The translations under genes and the position numbers were made by a program. Positions 42,882-53,000 of a stretch of 64,000 bases of DNA are shown here, piece by piece. Origin of the DNA: Hymenobacter lapidiphilus (lineage in GTDB: Bacteria > Bacteroidota > Bacteroidia > Cytophagales > Hymenobacteraceae); NCBI RefSeq assembly GCF_013377885.1, contig NZ_JABKAU010000005.1, forward strand, positions 1 through 64,000, given 5' to 3'. The notes beneath the pieces were generated by a model. That model saw only the letters and a program-made list of their open reading frames with translations. It made no database searches and was not told where the DNA came from. How positions within the stretch are numbered: the stretch's first letter is position 1; each line of letters starts with the position of its first letter.

Positions 42882-42889
42882 TACCTTTG
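42882..42889 (+). promoter_or_regulatory. -7 box TACCTTTG ending 4 bases before the CCA-enzyme ATG
   Basis: Exact TAnnTTTG match at 42882-42889, with ATG at 42894, the same spacing as at recQ and clpS. Suggests a leaderless transcript. Confidence 0.65.
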
Positions 42890-42893
42890 CGCC

Positions 42894-44312
42894 ATGCAAA
42901 CGCCGCAACTCCCCGACCTGCCCCTGTTCCAGACCATTGCCGCCGCCGCCGCCGCCCAGGGTGCGCCCGCTTATGTGATTGGCGGCTTTGTGCGCGACCT
43001 GGCCCTGAACCGGCCCAGCAAAGACGTGGACGTGGTGTGCGTGGGCGATGGTATTGCGCTGGCCCAGGAGGTGAGTCGCCGTCTGCCCGGCCGGCCCCGC
43101 GTAACGGTGTTCAAAAACTTCGGTACCGCCATGCTGCCCACGCCCGACATTGAAGTGGAGTTTGTGGGCGCCCGCCGGGAAAGCTACCGGGCCGAAAGCC
43201 GCAAGCCCGAAGTGGAGGCCGGTACGCTCGAAGAAGATCTGGCCCGCCGCGACTTCACTATAAACGCCCTCGGCCTGAGCTTGAATGAGGCCGACTTCGG
43301 GGCGCTGGTAGACCGTTATGATGGCATGGGCGACCTGGCCCGCAAGCTTATCCGCACGCCGCTCGACCCCGATATTACCTTTTCCGACGACCCGTTGCGG
43401 ATGCTACGCGCCGTGCGCTTTGCGGCCCAGCTCAACTTCGATATTGAGCCTGATACCTTTGATGCGCTGGCCCGCAACAAGGAGCGGATTAAGATTGTGT
43501 CGCAGGAGCGGATTACAACCGAAATCAACAAAATGCTGCTGGTGCCCAAGCCCAGTTACGGCTTCAAGCTGCTGTTTAGCAGTGGGCTGCTGGCCCTCAT
43601 TTTCCCGAAGATGGCCGGGCTGCACGGTGTGGAGAAAGTAGGCCAGCACGCGCACAAAGACAACTTCTACCACACGCTGCAGGTGCTCGACAATGTGGCT
43701 GCGGCCGGCGGCGACCTGTGGCTGCGCTGGGCCGCCGTGCTGCACGACATTGCCAAGCCCGCTACCAAGCGCTACGACAAGCGCGTGGGCTGGACGTTTC
43801 ATGGGCACGAGGACAAAGGCGCGCGCTGGGTACCGGGCATTTTCACCGATTTCAAGCTGCCACTGGGCGAGGAGATGCGTCAGGTGCAGAAGCTGGTGAA
43901 GCTGCACCTGCGGCCCATTGCGCTGGTGAAGGAAGTGGTAACCGACTCGGCCGTGCGCCGCCTGCTGTTCGAGGCCGGCGACGACATTGACCGGCTCATG
44001 CTACTGTGCCGCGCCGACATTACGAGCAAAGACCACAGCCGGGTGGCCCGCTACCTGCGCAACTTCGATGTGGTGGAGCAGAAGCTGAAGGAGGTGGAGG
44101 AGAAGGACAGCCTGCGCAACTTCAAGCCCGTCATCACCGGCGAGATTATTATGGAAACCTTTGGCCTCAAGCCCAGCCGCGCCGTGGGCGAGTTGAAGGA
44201 GGCGCTGCTCGAAGCCATTCTGGAGGGCCGGGTGCGCAACGAGCACGCCGAGGCTTTCGCGCTGCTGCTGGAACTGGGCCGCCAGCAAGGCTTAACGCCG
44301 GTAGCCGGGTAA
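42894..44312 (+). CDS. CCA tRNA nucleotidyltransferase / poly(A) polymerase family with HD domain
   Basis: A 472-residue class II nucleotidyltransferase that adds or repairs the 3' CCA of tRNAs. GGFVRDLALNRPSKDVDVV (about 26-44) holds the GG and DxD metal motifs, RRDFTINAL (about 120-128) and LIRTPLDPDITFSDDPLRMLRAVRFAAQL (about 152-180) are the neck/body motifs. The HD domain (about 245-370) has HKDNFYHTLQVLDNV and AVLHDIAKPAT, a His-Asp metal site suggesting phosphohydrolase activity too. The window's tRNA-Lys encodes its own CCA, so this enzyme would mostly repair. Some family members are poly(A) polymerases; CCA activity is the better call in Bacteroidota. Confidence 0.92.
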   Translation: MQTPQLPDLPLFQTIAAAAAAQGAPAYVIGGFVRDLALNRPSKDVDVVCVGDGIALAQEVSRRLPGRPRVTVFKNFGTAMLPTPDIEVEFVGARRESYRAESRKPEVEAGTLEEDLARRDFTINALGLSLNEADFGALVDRYDGMGDLARKLIRTPLDPDITFSDDPLRMLRAVRFAAQLNFDIEPDTFDALARNKERIKIVSQERITTEINKMLLVPKPSYGFKLLFSSGLLALIFPKMAGLHGVEKVGQHAHKDNFYHTLQVLDNVAAAGGDLWLRWAAVLHDIAKPATKRYDKRVGWTFHGHEDKGARWVPGIFTDFKLPLGEEMRQVQKLVKLHLRPIALVKEVVTDSAVRRLLFEAGDDIDRLMLLCRADITSKDHSRVARYLRNFDVVEQKLKEVEEKDSLRNFKPVITGEIIMETFGLKPSRAVGELKEALLEAILEGRVRNEHAEAFALLLELGRQQGLTPVAG

Positions 44313-44445
44313 CGGTGGCCCGCAACTCATACTGCCGGTGCCATCTGCTGCATCAGGTTTGGCTGGCCGCCGGAAATGTGGTAGGTTCGGTAATTGCCAG
44401 CACACGCAAGAACTTCCGTTTCCTTCGGTTTCAAATTCAGCCAGC

Positions 44446-45090
44446 ATGCTCCAACCAGGTAGAAAGGCCGCCGCGCTTTCCGTCGCGTTCAGTGTGCTCG
44501 GTGGGTTGCTGAGCGCCTGCTCCAAATCGGAAGAAGTTGCGCCGGCCAGCCCTCCGGCGACGTATGCACTCACCGACATGCGCTATTTTATGGCCGCCGA
44601 TGACCGGATTGATTCGACCACGGTGCTCCTAAAGACGATAAGCGTACAAAATCCGACCGATGTACTGCTTACGCAACAAGTCGAGGTAGATTACGAATTG
44701 AAAAAGACGTCGCAGTTCACAATAGCGCAGGCAAACCCGCTTCCTGCGCAAGTAAAGCTAGGCGATTTTAAAGTCGGCGTACCGACTAACTTGGTCGGTA
44801 ATACGTTGCTCATTTCGCCTAGATACCAGTTTCTGCTCAACGCCACGCCACAGTCGAAACCCTACGATTTAGGCTATAAGCAGGTGATGACAATCCGGGT
44901 GCCGCCCAGAAGCCGGATTGAGGTTACCTCGCAGGTTACGGCCTTGCAACTGCACTGCTCTTTCCGGGGCCTGGTAAACGAAGAAACGGCGCAGCGTTAT
45001 CCCGCGAAGCAGTACCCTGTAGAAGGCAAATGGCAGGGACTTTTGTACTACCATCATTTCAGCGTGACCTTTACGGAGCATCCTTTGTAG
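44446..45090 (+). CDS. Lipoprotein of unknown function
   Basis: A 214-residue protein from the ATG at 44446; lipoprotein signal ends in LGGLLSAC near Cys25. The mature part is beta-rich (VLLKTISVQNPTDVLLTQQVEVDYELKKTSQF), with MTIRVPPRSRIEVTSQVTALQLHCSF (about 155-180), reading like an Ig-like envelope protein. A longer upstream frame would overlap the end of the CCA-enzyme region but lacks a signal. No family recognised. Confidence 0.65.
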   Translation: MLQPGRKAAALSVAFSVLGGLLSACSKSEEVAPASPPATYALTDMRYFMAADDRIDSTTVLLKTISVQNPTDVLLTQQVEVDYELKKTSQFTIAQANPLPAQVKLGDFKVGVPTNLVGNTLLISPRYQFLLNATPQSKPYDLGYKQVMTIRVPPRSRIEVTSQVTALQLHCSFRGLVNEETAQRYPAKQYPVEGKWQGLLYYHHFSVTFTEHPL

Positions 45091-45195
45091 AATATGCGCT
45101 GGCCATCAGGCCAGTTGCGGATGATAAGCGGTAGCTGACTATTTCCTGCGACCACCGCCACTGCCTCATCACCCCAGTTCCTATCAACGACCCGC

Positions 45196-45242
45196 AAACC
45201 AACAGCGGCCGGCCCCATATAGGGTCGGCCGCTGTTGGTTTT
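45196..45242. terminator. Bidirectional intrinsic terminator
   Basis: AACCAACAGCGGCC and GGCCGCTGTTGGTT form a strong stem with a T-run after it. It probably ends the lipoprotein gene on the plus strand. Confidence 0.85.
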
Positions 45243-45462
45243 TAGCCGGGTAGGCTGATAAAGAAAGCCCCAACCATCCTGTTGCAGCAGGGAAACAGGC
45301 TGGGGCTCTCCGGGTCGCGTTTTGTTCACTCACATGCGGACCCTTTGTCGAAGCACCCTGGAGCGCTGTGCTGTAGCGGAATAAAAACCAGGCCAACAGC
45401 TGCCTGCCGGGTGCAGAATGTTTTTATAATTAGTAGAACGGCTAAGAAGCCAGTGGGTTACA

Positions 45463-45524
45463 GCAGACCAGGAATGATAGTGGCAGGCCGCCCAGGGGGG
45501 CTGCCACTATCATTCCCGGTCTGC
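45463..45524. terminator. Hairpin downstream of the PspC gene
   Basis: GCAGACCAGGAATGATAGTGGCAG pairs, with one mismatch, with CTGCCACTATCATTCCCGGTCTGC. It is 12 bases downstream of the minus-strand PspC gene stop and probably its terminator, although no long T-run is present. Confidence 0.6.
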
Positions 45525-45536
45525 TTACCGGGCTGC

Positions 45537-48185
45537 TTAGTCGCGTACGGCCCGGATGCTGGAGGCCCCCACAGCGCTACGGCGCACGTTGGTAGGCGAG
45601 CCGGTGTACTCGATTACGCTGGCCCCGGTGGCCTCGGCCTGTAGCTCGCCGGTTACGTTTAGGCGTACTTTGCTGGCACCTACCACATCAATGTTGGCGT
45701 TGCGGGCGGTGAAGCCAGGGGCGGTTACTTCGCAGGCACCGGCTCCGTCAATCGAGAGTTCGTCGGCCGAGCCACGTAGCGCCGCCCGGCAGGCGCCGGC
45801 CAGGTCCAGGTTCAGTTGGCCGAACTTGCCGTCCAGGGTCAGCTGGCTGCCGCCAGCCTGCTCCACTTGCAGGTCGCCGGTGCTAAAGCCGCTTACCTGG
45901 GCGCGGGCTCCGCCCACCATCTCCAACTGGTTCAGCTCGGGCATCTCTACCGTTATCAGCACGCGGCTGGCTTCGGAAGAAAAGTTACCCATTCGGAACA
46001 CGCTGCGGTTGCGGGGCTTGATAACCAACTCGCTGCCGTCGCGCTCTATCAGCAGCTGGCGCAGGGCCTTGTCGGAGCCGGCGGCTTTGATGGAGTAGCT
46101 GCTGCCGGGGCGCACCACCAGCCGGTAGGGTCCGACCACGGATACGTGGTCGAAGTCCGACTCGGAGTAGCTGCGCCGGCCTGCGCCGTAGCCACTCTCG
46201 GAGGTGTCGAAGCCGTCTACGCCGCCAAAGTCGAGGTTGATGTTGGCATCGGCGCGGCCTTCGTCGTAGTCGGCGCTGGTTTCGTCGTCGGTGTTATCCT
46301 CGTTGCCGCCACGCAGGTCAGCATCGGTGCAGGTCAGGCATTCCAGTTTGCTGCCCTTCATGCGGTACACGAAATTCTCCGACCTGTAGGGTTGGCGTCC
46401 GCCTACATAATCTTCCGCATCAAGCCAGTTGGAAAAAGATTCCGTCATGCGGAAGGTCCGGCCGCGGGGCATGAGCAGGCGCAGGCGCATCTGTTGGTCG
46501 CGCAGGCGGGCTTTGGGCTGGTAGGTGAAGTGGTCGTCTATGCTCAGGGTCGAATCGTTGAGGATGCGCAGGGTGTGGGTGGTTGACGTAGCCGCCGTGC
46601 GGCGGGCCAGCGAATCGGACGAGCCTTTGGCGGAGATGATGCGCTCGAATCGGGGAGCCTGGGCGCTGTCAATCCCAATCATGTCCAGGCCTACCCACTG
46701 GTCGTTATCAAGCTGGCGGCGCTCCAGCAGCAGCCGGGAGCTGGTCAGGCCGTTGAGAGCTACCGTTTGCGTAACCTCCGACTCGCGCTGAAACTCGCGG
46801 CTGGCCCGTATGCCCGCCATCGAGCTGCCTACGATGCCCAGCAGCCACAAGCCCAGCAGCGTGAGATTGGCAGCCCGCGAGAGCACCGGCCGACGCAGCA
46901 GCATGCTTACTCCGGTGAGCAGCAGCGCCAGCGCCGGAATGCCTACCAGCAGGAAGAACGACAGCACAGCCCACACGGAAATATCGTTGAAGAGCAGGAA
47001 GGGCTGCAGCGGGCCGACATCCACCCAATCGGTTGCCGTCGTCATACCTAAGCCAACCCCCAGGCCCAGAATAATGGGCAGCAGCAGGCTGAAACCGGTC
47101 AGGATGAGCAAGCCACCCACGATGGCCCGGATGATGCCGCCAATACCATTGAGTACCGGCCGGAGGTTGCTGAACGAGTCTTCCAAAAACGTGCCTACAG
47201 GACGGTTGTTGGGGGTGCCGGTATCGGAGCCAGCCGCATAGGGGTTGTCGCGCAGGTTGCTGTCGAGGGCTGAGAGCGTAACGGCCGAGCCGCGCATGCG
47301 GAGCCGGTCGGAGGCCGTTTTGGCCTCGGGCAGCAGAATCCAGAGGGCAATGTAGAGCGGGAAGGCGAAGCCCCCGGCAAACAGACCTACCAGAAACAGA
47401 ATCCGGATCAGCACCACATCGACCCGGAAGTAAGCAGCCAGACCGGCCGATACGCCGCCCACTTTGCCGTTGTCGGTGTCGCGGTAGAGCTTCTTGAAGC
47501 TCGGGTCCTCATCGGCCGGCGTGCCGTCGTGGCGCTTGGGCAGGGCAATCCAGAGCACCACATACAGCAGCACCGCGAAACCACCCAGGCTGAATCCCTC
47601 GAAGCGGAACGACTCATCATCGAAGTCGAACACGCCCCGGGAAATGGGCTTGATAAGCGCCAGGACCAGAAAACCCAGCCGGATCCAGAGTGGATTGACG
47701 GCGAAGTAGCGGGCAATACCAGCGGCTACACCCGCCACTTTGCTGTTGGCCATGTCGCGGTACAGGCGCTTGGTGCCCGTTTCGGCCTCGTCGGTGGTGG
47801 GCGGCACATCGGTAGTCGTGCTGCCGCCAGTGCTGCCGCCAGTGCTGCCGGTGTAGGTGCCTTGGGCCGAGCCGTTGGCTACGGCCGAGGCCAGCAGCTG
47901 CTCATCTTCGTCGGCCTCATCGGCGGGCTGGAAGTCGCTCACGCGGCCCATCTTGGCGGTCATGCTTTCCACGTCTTCCAGGGTTATTACCTGCTTGAGT
48001 GGCGTGATGCGGGCGGCGAAAAGCTCGGCAATACGGCTCTCAATGTCGGCCACGATTTCCTCGTGTCCGCGGTAGCCGCTGAAGTGGGCCTTCACCTCGG
48101 TCAGGTAACGGCTGAGCACTTCGTAACCGTCTTCCTCAATGTGGAAGATCATGCCCTGGAGGTTGATGCTGATGTTCTTTTTCAT
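45537..48185 (-). CDS. PspC-domain membrane protein fused to a GIN (DUF2807) domain
   Basis: An 882-residue membrane protein. Residues 1-90 are a short N-terminal domain (HFSGYRGHEEIVADIESRIAELF). Two PspC domains follow at about 139-205 (KRLYRDMANSKVAGVAAGIARYF) and 228-290 (KKLYRDTDNGKVGGVSAGLAAYF), each with membrane helices. More helices lie at about 350-470. The C-terminal third ends in a GIN/DUF2807 beta-helix (about 690-882), with repeats such as QVSGFSTGDLQVEQAGGSQLTLDG and DELSIDGAGACEVTAPG. PspC proteins sense or protect against membrane stress; GIN domains are of unknown role. The upstream PadR gene, 51 bases away, probably regulates it in one operon. Confidence 0.85.
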   Translation of the reverse strand: MKKNISINLQGMIFHIEEDGYEVLSRYLTEVKAHFSGYRGHEEIVADIESRIAELFAARITPLKQVITLEDVESMTAKMGRVSDFQPADEADEDEQLLASAVANGSAQGTYTGSTGGSTGGSTTTDVPPTTDEAETGTKRLYRDMANSKVAGVAAGIARYFAVNPLWIRLGFLVLALIKPISRGVFDFDDESFRFEGFSLGGFAVLLYVVLWIALPKRHDGTPADEDPSFKKLYRDTDNGKVGGVSAGLAAYFRVDVVLIRILFLVGLFAGGFAFPLYIALWILLPEAKTASDRLRMRGSAVTLSALDSNLRDNPYAAGSDTGTPNNRPVGTFLEDSFSNLRPVLNGIGGIIRAIVGGLLILTGFSLLLPIILGLGVGLGMTTATDWVDVGPLQPFLLFNDISVWAVLSFFLLVGIPALALLLTGVSMLLRRPVLSRAANLTLLGLWLLGIVGSSMAGIRASREFQRESEVTQTVALNGLTSSRLLLERRQLDNDQWVGLDMIGIDSAQAPRFERIISAKGSSDSLARRTAATSTTHTLRILNDSTLSIDDHFTYQPKARLRDQQMRLRLLMPRGRTFRMTESFSNWLDAEDYVGGRQPYRSENFVYRMKGSKLECLTCTDADLRGGNEDNTDDETSADYDEGRADANINLDFGGVDGFDTSESGYGAGRRSYSESDFDHVSVVGPYRLVVRPGSSYSIKAAGSDKALRQLLIERDGSELVIKPRNRSVFRMGNFSSEASRVLITVEMPELNQLEMVGGARAQVSGFSTGDLQVEQAGGSQLTLDGKFGQLNLDLAGACRAALRGSADELSIDGAGACEVTAPGFTARNANIDVVGASKVRLNVTGELQAEATGASVIEYTGSPTNVRRSAVGASSIRAVRD

Positions 48186-48236
48186 CGTAGTTGCTGCAAC
48201 AAGTCAACAATAGGAGTAGGGGGAGGGAGGCGGCGC

Positions 48237-48584
48237 TTAGAGCGCAGGCGTGGAGCCGGGTTTCTGACTGATGATGCGGACCGACTCCTGGACTTCTTCC
48301 CAGGTTAGGCGCAGTTGGTGCAGGAAGTCCTGCCCGACCTCGGTGAGGGTGTAGTACTTGCGGGGCGGGCCACTCATGGATTCTTTCCAGGTGTAGTCCA
48401 GCAGGCCTGCGTTTTTGAGGCGCGTGAGCAGTGGGTAAAGCGTTCCTTCCACGACCAGCATGCGGGCCGCCGTCAACTCCTCGAGCATGTCGGAGGCGTA
48501 GACCTCGCCGCGGGCAATGATTTCGAGGATGCAGAACTCCAGAATGCCCTTCCGCATCTGCACTTGGGTGTTCTCGACTTTCAT
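48237..48584 (-). CDS. PadR-family transcriptional regulator
   Basis: A 115-residue winged-helix repressor. Start at the ATG ending at 48584 (MKVENTQVQMRKGILEFCIL). The PadR pattern is ILEIIARGEVYASDMLEELT (about 16-36) and VVEGTLYPLLTRLKNAGLLDYTWKESMSGPPRKYYTLTEVG (about 43-83), with the conserved RKYYxLT. It lies upstream of the PspC gene on the same strand, a common pairing in which PadR represses a membrane-stress gene. A longer upstream frame overlaps its own promoter region and is rejected. Confidence 0.93.
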   Translation of the reverse strand: MKVENTQVQMRKGILEFCILEIIARGEVYASDMLEELTAARMLVVEGTLYPLLTRLKNAGLLDYTWKESMSGPPRKYYTLTEVGQDFLHQLRLTWEEVQESVRIISQKPGSTPAL

Positions 48585-48616
48585 AAGTGAAGACAGATTG
48601 GGGGTGAAGAATGAGT

Positions 48617-48624
48617 CAAAGATA
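48617..48624 (-). promoter_or_regulatory. -7 box TATCTTTG for padR-pspC, with flanking GGTACT repeats
   Basis: Minus strand reads TATCTTTG, an exact TAnnTTTG match 33 bases upstream of the padR start. Two direct GGTACT repeats on the plus strand (48631-48636 and 48648-48653) lie just upstream of it, a plausible PadR operator. Confidence 0.5.
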
Positions 48625-48731
48625 GTAAAAGGTACTATGTAACACAAGGTACTGTCAAAAATATATTTTTGATTGCCTGGTTTTCCAGCTTTCTAGTGCC
48701 TTGCCAACCGTATGGCTAAGCATCAGAGGCG

Positions 48732-48739
48732 TATCTTTG
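48732..48739 (+). promoter_or_regulatory. -7 box TATCTTTG upstream of the PorV2-like gene
   Basis: Exact TAnnTTTG match, 123 bases before the ATG at 48862; implies a long leader if used. No other strong candidate is closer. Confidence 0.4.
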
Positions 48740-48861
48740 GACCTGCTTTTTAGGTTTTTAGCGAGGAAGGCAATCCGGGACGCACTATTACTAAGTATCT
48801 TGCGTTGCTGCCGAACAGTGCTTTTCTTCCTTTATCGGACTCGAATCTGGCTTACTTCTCT

Positions 48862-49959
48862 ATGCCCCACTTCTCCTCTTATAAGGCCCTGCTGCTGAGT
48901 GCAGGGCTAAGCCTGGCGGTACTGTCGCCGGCGCTGGCCCAGACCACAACGCCCAAGTACAGCAACGAATTTCTGAACGTGGGTGTGGGTGGCCGGGCGC
49001 TGGGCATGGGCAAAGTGCAGGTTAGCCTGGCCGACGATGCCACCGCCGGCTACTGGAACCCGGCTGGCCTGGTAAGCCAGAAAAACAAGTACGACGGTGT
49101 GCTGATGCACTCCGAGCTGTTTTCGGGCATCGTAAAAAACGATTACGCCGGCTTCGGCATGAAGCTCGATGATAAGAGCGCCCTGGGCGTAAGCCTTATC
49201 CGGCTGGGCGTTGATGATATTGCTGACACCCGTAACCTGGTGAACGAGTACGGCTACATCGACTACAATAATATCCGCTACTTCTCGGTGGCCGATTATG
49301 CGCTGCTGCTCTCCTATGCCCGCCAGATAAGCTCCATTGAGGGCCTGCAGGTGGGTGCCAACGCCAAGGTCATCTACCGTAACATCGGCTCGTTTGCCGA
49401 TGCCATCGGCTTCGGTATCGATGCGGGTGTGCAGTACCGCCGCAACGGCTGGCAGCTGGGCCTCATGGCCCGCGACATCACCACCACCTACAACGCTTGG
49501 ACTATTCACCGCGACCAGTTCGAAGGCCCGGCCAACGCCCTGGACCAGATGCCCGAGAACAGCACCGAAATCACGTTGCCACTCTTCGTGTTCGGCGGCA
49601 GCCGCCTCATCAAGCTGCCCGGCGAGTTCACGGCCCTGGCTGCCCTCGATATGGAGCTGAGCACCGATGGGCAGCGCAACACGCTGGTATCGAGCAAGGC
49701 CGTAAACCTCGACCCGCGCGCCGGCTTGGAGCTGGGCTACAAGAACTTGGTGTATCTGCGCGGTGGCGTGGGCAACGCCCAGCAGGTGCAGTCCTTCACG
49801 GGCTCCGAAACCTGGAAAGTGCAGCCCAGCCTGGGCTTAGGCGTGGCCTTGAGCGGCCTACGCCTCGACATGGCCCTCACCCGGCTGGCCGTGGAAAAGC
49901 TGGGCCAACGCTCGCAGCCCACCTCCATTATTGTGTCGCTGGGCTACGGCTTAAAATAA
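48862..49959 (+). CDS. PorV/PorQ-family outer-membrane protein (PorV2-like)
   Basis: A 365-residue outer-membrane beta-barrel. Start at the ATG at 48862 gives the signal peptide MPHFSSYKALLLSAGLSLAVLSPALAQ. PorV-type features: LNVGVGGRALGMGKVQVSLADDATAGYWNPAGLVS (about 33-67), the FadL-like hatch motif, and the C-terminal barrel strand TSIIVSLGYGLK. In canonical T9SS, PorV shuttles cargo to the sortase PorU; a PorU-like gene is next, 60 bases away on the same strand. I call it PorV2-like because its partner is the larger PorU2 type rather than the standard short PorU. Not the standard porV, by inference. Confidence 0.82.
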   Translation: MPHFSSYKALLLSAGLSLAVLSPALAQTTTPKYSNEFLNVGVGGRALGMGKVQVSLADDATAGYWNPAGLVSQKNKYDGVLMHSELFSGIVKNDYAGFGMKLDDKSALGVSLIRLGVDDIADTRNLVNEYGYIDYNNIRYFSVADYALLLSYARQISSIEGLQVGANAKVIYRNIGSFADAIGFGIDAGVQYRRNGWQLGLMARDITTTYNAWTIHRDQFEGPANALDQMPENSTEITLPLFVFGGSRLIKLPGEFTALAALDMELSTDGQRNTLVSSKAVNLDPRAGLELGYKNLVYLRGGVGNAQQVQSFTGSETWKVQPSLGLGVALSGLRLDMALTRLAVEKLGQRSQPTSIIVSLGYGLK

Positions 49960-50019
49960 GCTTTGACGCGGTGCTTCAGCCCGCCGAACGTTATGTATTC
50001 GCCCTCTAGCAGAATATCG

Positions 50020-53000
50020 ATGAAACAACCTTACCTGAGAAATTTATGGCTGGTACTGCTGCTGAGCCTGTTGGGCACAGTAGCAGCCTCGGCCCAGTCG
50101 GGCCCTTACGGCAACGAGTGGCTGGTGCCCGGTCAGCAGTATTATAAGATCAAAGTGGCCCGCAACGGTATTTACCGCCTCGACCATGCCTACCTACAAC
50201 GCGCTGGCATTACCAGCGCCGACCCACGGCGTCTGCAGTTGTGGCGGCGGGGCCGCGAGGTGGCAGTACACGTCGGCGGCAACGCCACCGCCTTAGACGC
50301 CAGTTCATTTGTCGAGTTCTTCGGCCAGCGCAATGACGGTCAGCTCGACCGGGGGATGCACAAAAAATCCGCCGACCAGCTCAACCCAATGTATAGCTTG
50401 TTTACAGATACGGCCGCGTATTTCCTGACTGTTTCGCCCACCGCCTTGGGCAAGCGTATGGCCCAGCCCCAAGTGGCGGCTGCTACGCTGCACCCCAACT
50501 GGCTGGGCCAACGCACCCAACTGCGCACCGAGAACTACGCCGATATCAGCGAGGAAAATCAGGTATATATGCCTTGGATGGAAGTCGGGGAAGGCTTTAC
50601 ATCGGGGCCGATTGGCTACCGCAACACAACAGAAGTGGGTGCAGCCTACAACACCTTTACGCTTGACTCGTTAAGCGCCGTTGCGGGTGCTCCCGTTATA
50701 GAGGTGCTGGTATCTGGTTTCCGCCAGATAACCCGTACCGTCATCGTATCATTGGCATCAGGAAGCAGCCCCCGCGAAATAGGCCGCTTCGACCTGGCGG
50801 GCTTCAACAAAAAACTATTCCGGGCCACGCTACAACCCACTGACATTGATGCTGATGGCAAGCTGCGCATCAAGGTGATGGCTCCTCAAGTGTCGGGCTA
50901 CACCAAGGACAACTTCGTAACAGTTGCCTACACGCGCCTGACCTATCCGCAGGCTCCACGCTGGGTAGCAGGCCAAGCTGGCGTAGCTTTCCGCTCTGAC
51001 TCGACGCTGGCCGGGCCAGCGGCCTACTCCCTCGCCGCTCTGCCCGCTACTGTATTGGGCTATGATGTTACTGACCCGTACAATGTGACGCGCGTGCTGC
51101 CCCAAGTGGTGGGCGCTACCAGCCAGGTTGTGTTTGCAACGGCCGGGGGACGTAGTCGGGAACTCCGGCTGCACGACCTGGCCCGGGCGCTGGTGTCGCC
51201 ACTGCCGGCCCAGCCGGTGCGCTTTCGAGCGCTGCCTGCTACGGCCAATTTTTTGATAGTGAGCGCCCGCGGACTGATGAGGCCCAGCACCGATGGGGCC
51301 ACAGTAAATGCGGCACGCAGCTACGCCAGCTACCGGGCCTCGGCAACGGGCGGGAGCTATGATACGCTGGTGGTGAGCACCGAGCAGCTCTACGACCAGT
51401 TCCACTACGGCGAGAAATCGGCGCTAGCCATCCGGCAGTTTGCGCAGTGGGTGCAGGCTACCGGCGGGGCTCGCGCCCGTTATCTGCTGTTACTGGGCAA
51501 AGGCTACGAAACGGGGCAGAAAGTGTCCAACAACGCGTATCACCGGCAAACGCCACCCGCCCGCCTCGGCCTCAGCCCCGATTACGTGCCGACTAGTTCG
51601 CGGGGCGCTTCCGACATCTTTTTCACTGCCGACTGGCAGAAGGACGATTACATCCCCAAGATCGCCACCGGCCGGGTTTCGGCCCAGAATCCTGATCAGA
51701 TTATGAGCTACCTGCGCAAGCTGCAGGAGCACGAGGGGCTGGGGCTGGAGCCCTGGCGGCGTAATGTGCTACTGCTGGCCGGCGGCCAGACGGAGTTCGA
51801 GCAGGAAGAATTTCGGGACTACCTGCAGCAGTACGGGCAGTCCATGCAGAAGCCCTTTTTCGGTGGCCGCGTCGTGCGCTTTATTGACCGCATCGGGCGG
51901 GTGGGTCGCGAAACGGTAACTGTTGATATCGCGCCGCAGGTAAACGCCGGACTGTCAGTTATCAGCTACTTCGGCCATGGCGGACTCCGTGACATCGACC
52001 TGACTCCGACCAACATTCTGGCCCCGGCCAGCGGCTACGCCAACAAGGGGCGCTACCCGATAATGTTCATCAGTGGCTGCTCGGCTGGCAACGCCTTCCA
52101 TCCCTTCGGCTCAATGGGTGAGGATTGGCTGCTGACTGCTGATAAGGGATGTGTAGGATTCTTGGCTTCTTCCTGGCTCGATGTGGCACCCAATATTCAT
52201 CTGGTGGATGAGCTGACGTATAAGCTGCTGTTCAACGACCCTCAGTGGTATGGCAAGCCTGTAGTTGAGGTGCATGCCGAGGCCTTACGCCGCCTGCAAA
52301 CCAAGCTCCTGACCGGCTCTAACAACCTCTATTCCATCCCAACGCTGATGAGCACCATTTGGCAGGGCGACCCGGCCCTACGGTTGTTCTCGCCCGAACG
52401 CCCCGATTTTCAGACTTCCGATAGCCGCCTGCAGCTGGCAGTAGCCGTAGTTCCGGCCACGCCGGGTGCATCGTTCCAGTTAAAGCTGGGCGTGAGCAAC
52501 CCCGGCAAAATCACTGTCGGTCAACTCCCGATTCGAGTAACGCGCACCGTAGGCAGCATTACGAGCACCTTTAATTTTGTGGTGCCCCAGCCTCGCCAGG
52601 ACACCACGTACACGCTGGCTTTAGCCAACCCGATTGTCGGTAGCGTGGCCGGCCAGAATACGTTTCAAGTTGACATCGACCCCGATAACAGTATTCCCGA
52701 ACTCGACGAAACAAACAATCGCGCCACGCTCAACTATACCTTCCTGACGGGTGGGGTAACTACGCTAAGCCCGCCCGAGTTTGCCATTGTGGGCTCGAAT
52801 GAGGTGCGGCTGGTGGCCCAGAGCAACGTGCCCACCACCGTCAGCCGCGAGTACGATTTCGAGCTGGATACCACCCAGACTTTTGCTCGCCCGCTGCGGC
52901 AGGCAAAGCTGACTGCCGTAATGGTGCCCGAATGGACGCCCGCATTGCCTGCACTGCCCGGCCAGCCCGATAGCGTAGTATGGTATTGGCGTGTGCGCCT

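Larger units (their letters stand above)
45091..45536. other. Gene-free gap with three hairpins
   Basis: About 450 bases without a convincing gene. It holds a terminator at 45196-45242, a hairpin near 45267-45307 (AGCCCCA ... TGGGGCT) and a long hairpin at 45463-45524. The minus-strand frame here (45054-45329) reads somewhat protein-like (WGDEAVAVVAGNSQLP) but overlaps the end of the lipoprotein gene and has no start context, so it is not called. Confidence 0.5.

Noticed and set aside
45054..45329. Minus-strand 91-codon frame reading partly protein-like
   Set aside because: It overlaps the 3' end of the lipoprotein gene and two terminator hairpins, and has no recognisable family; could be a gene relic but support is too thin.
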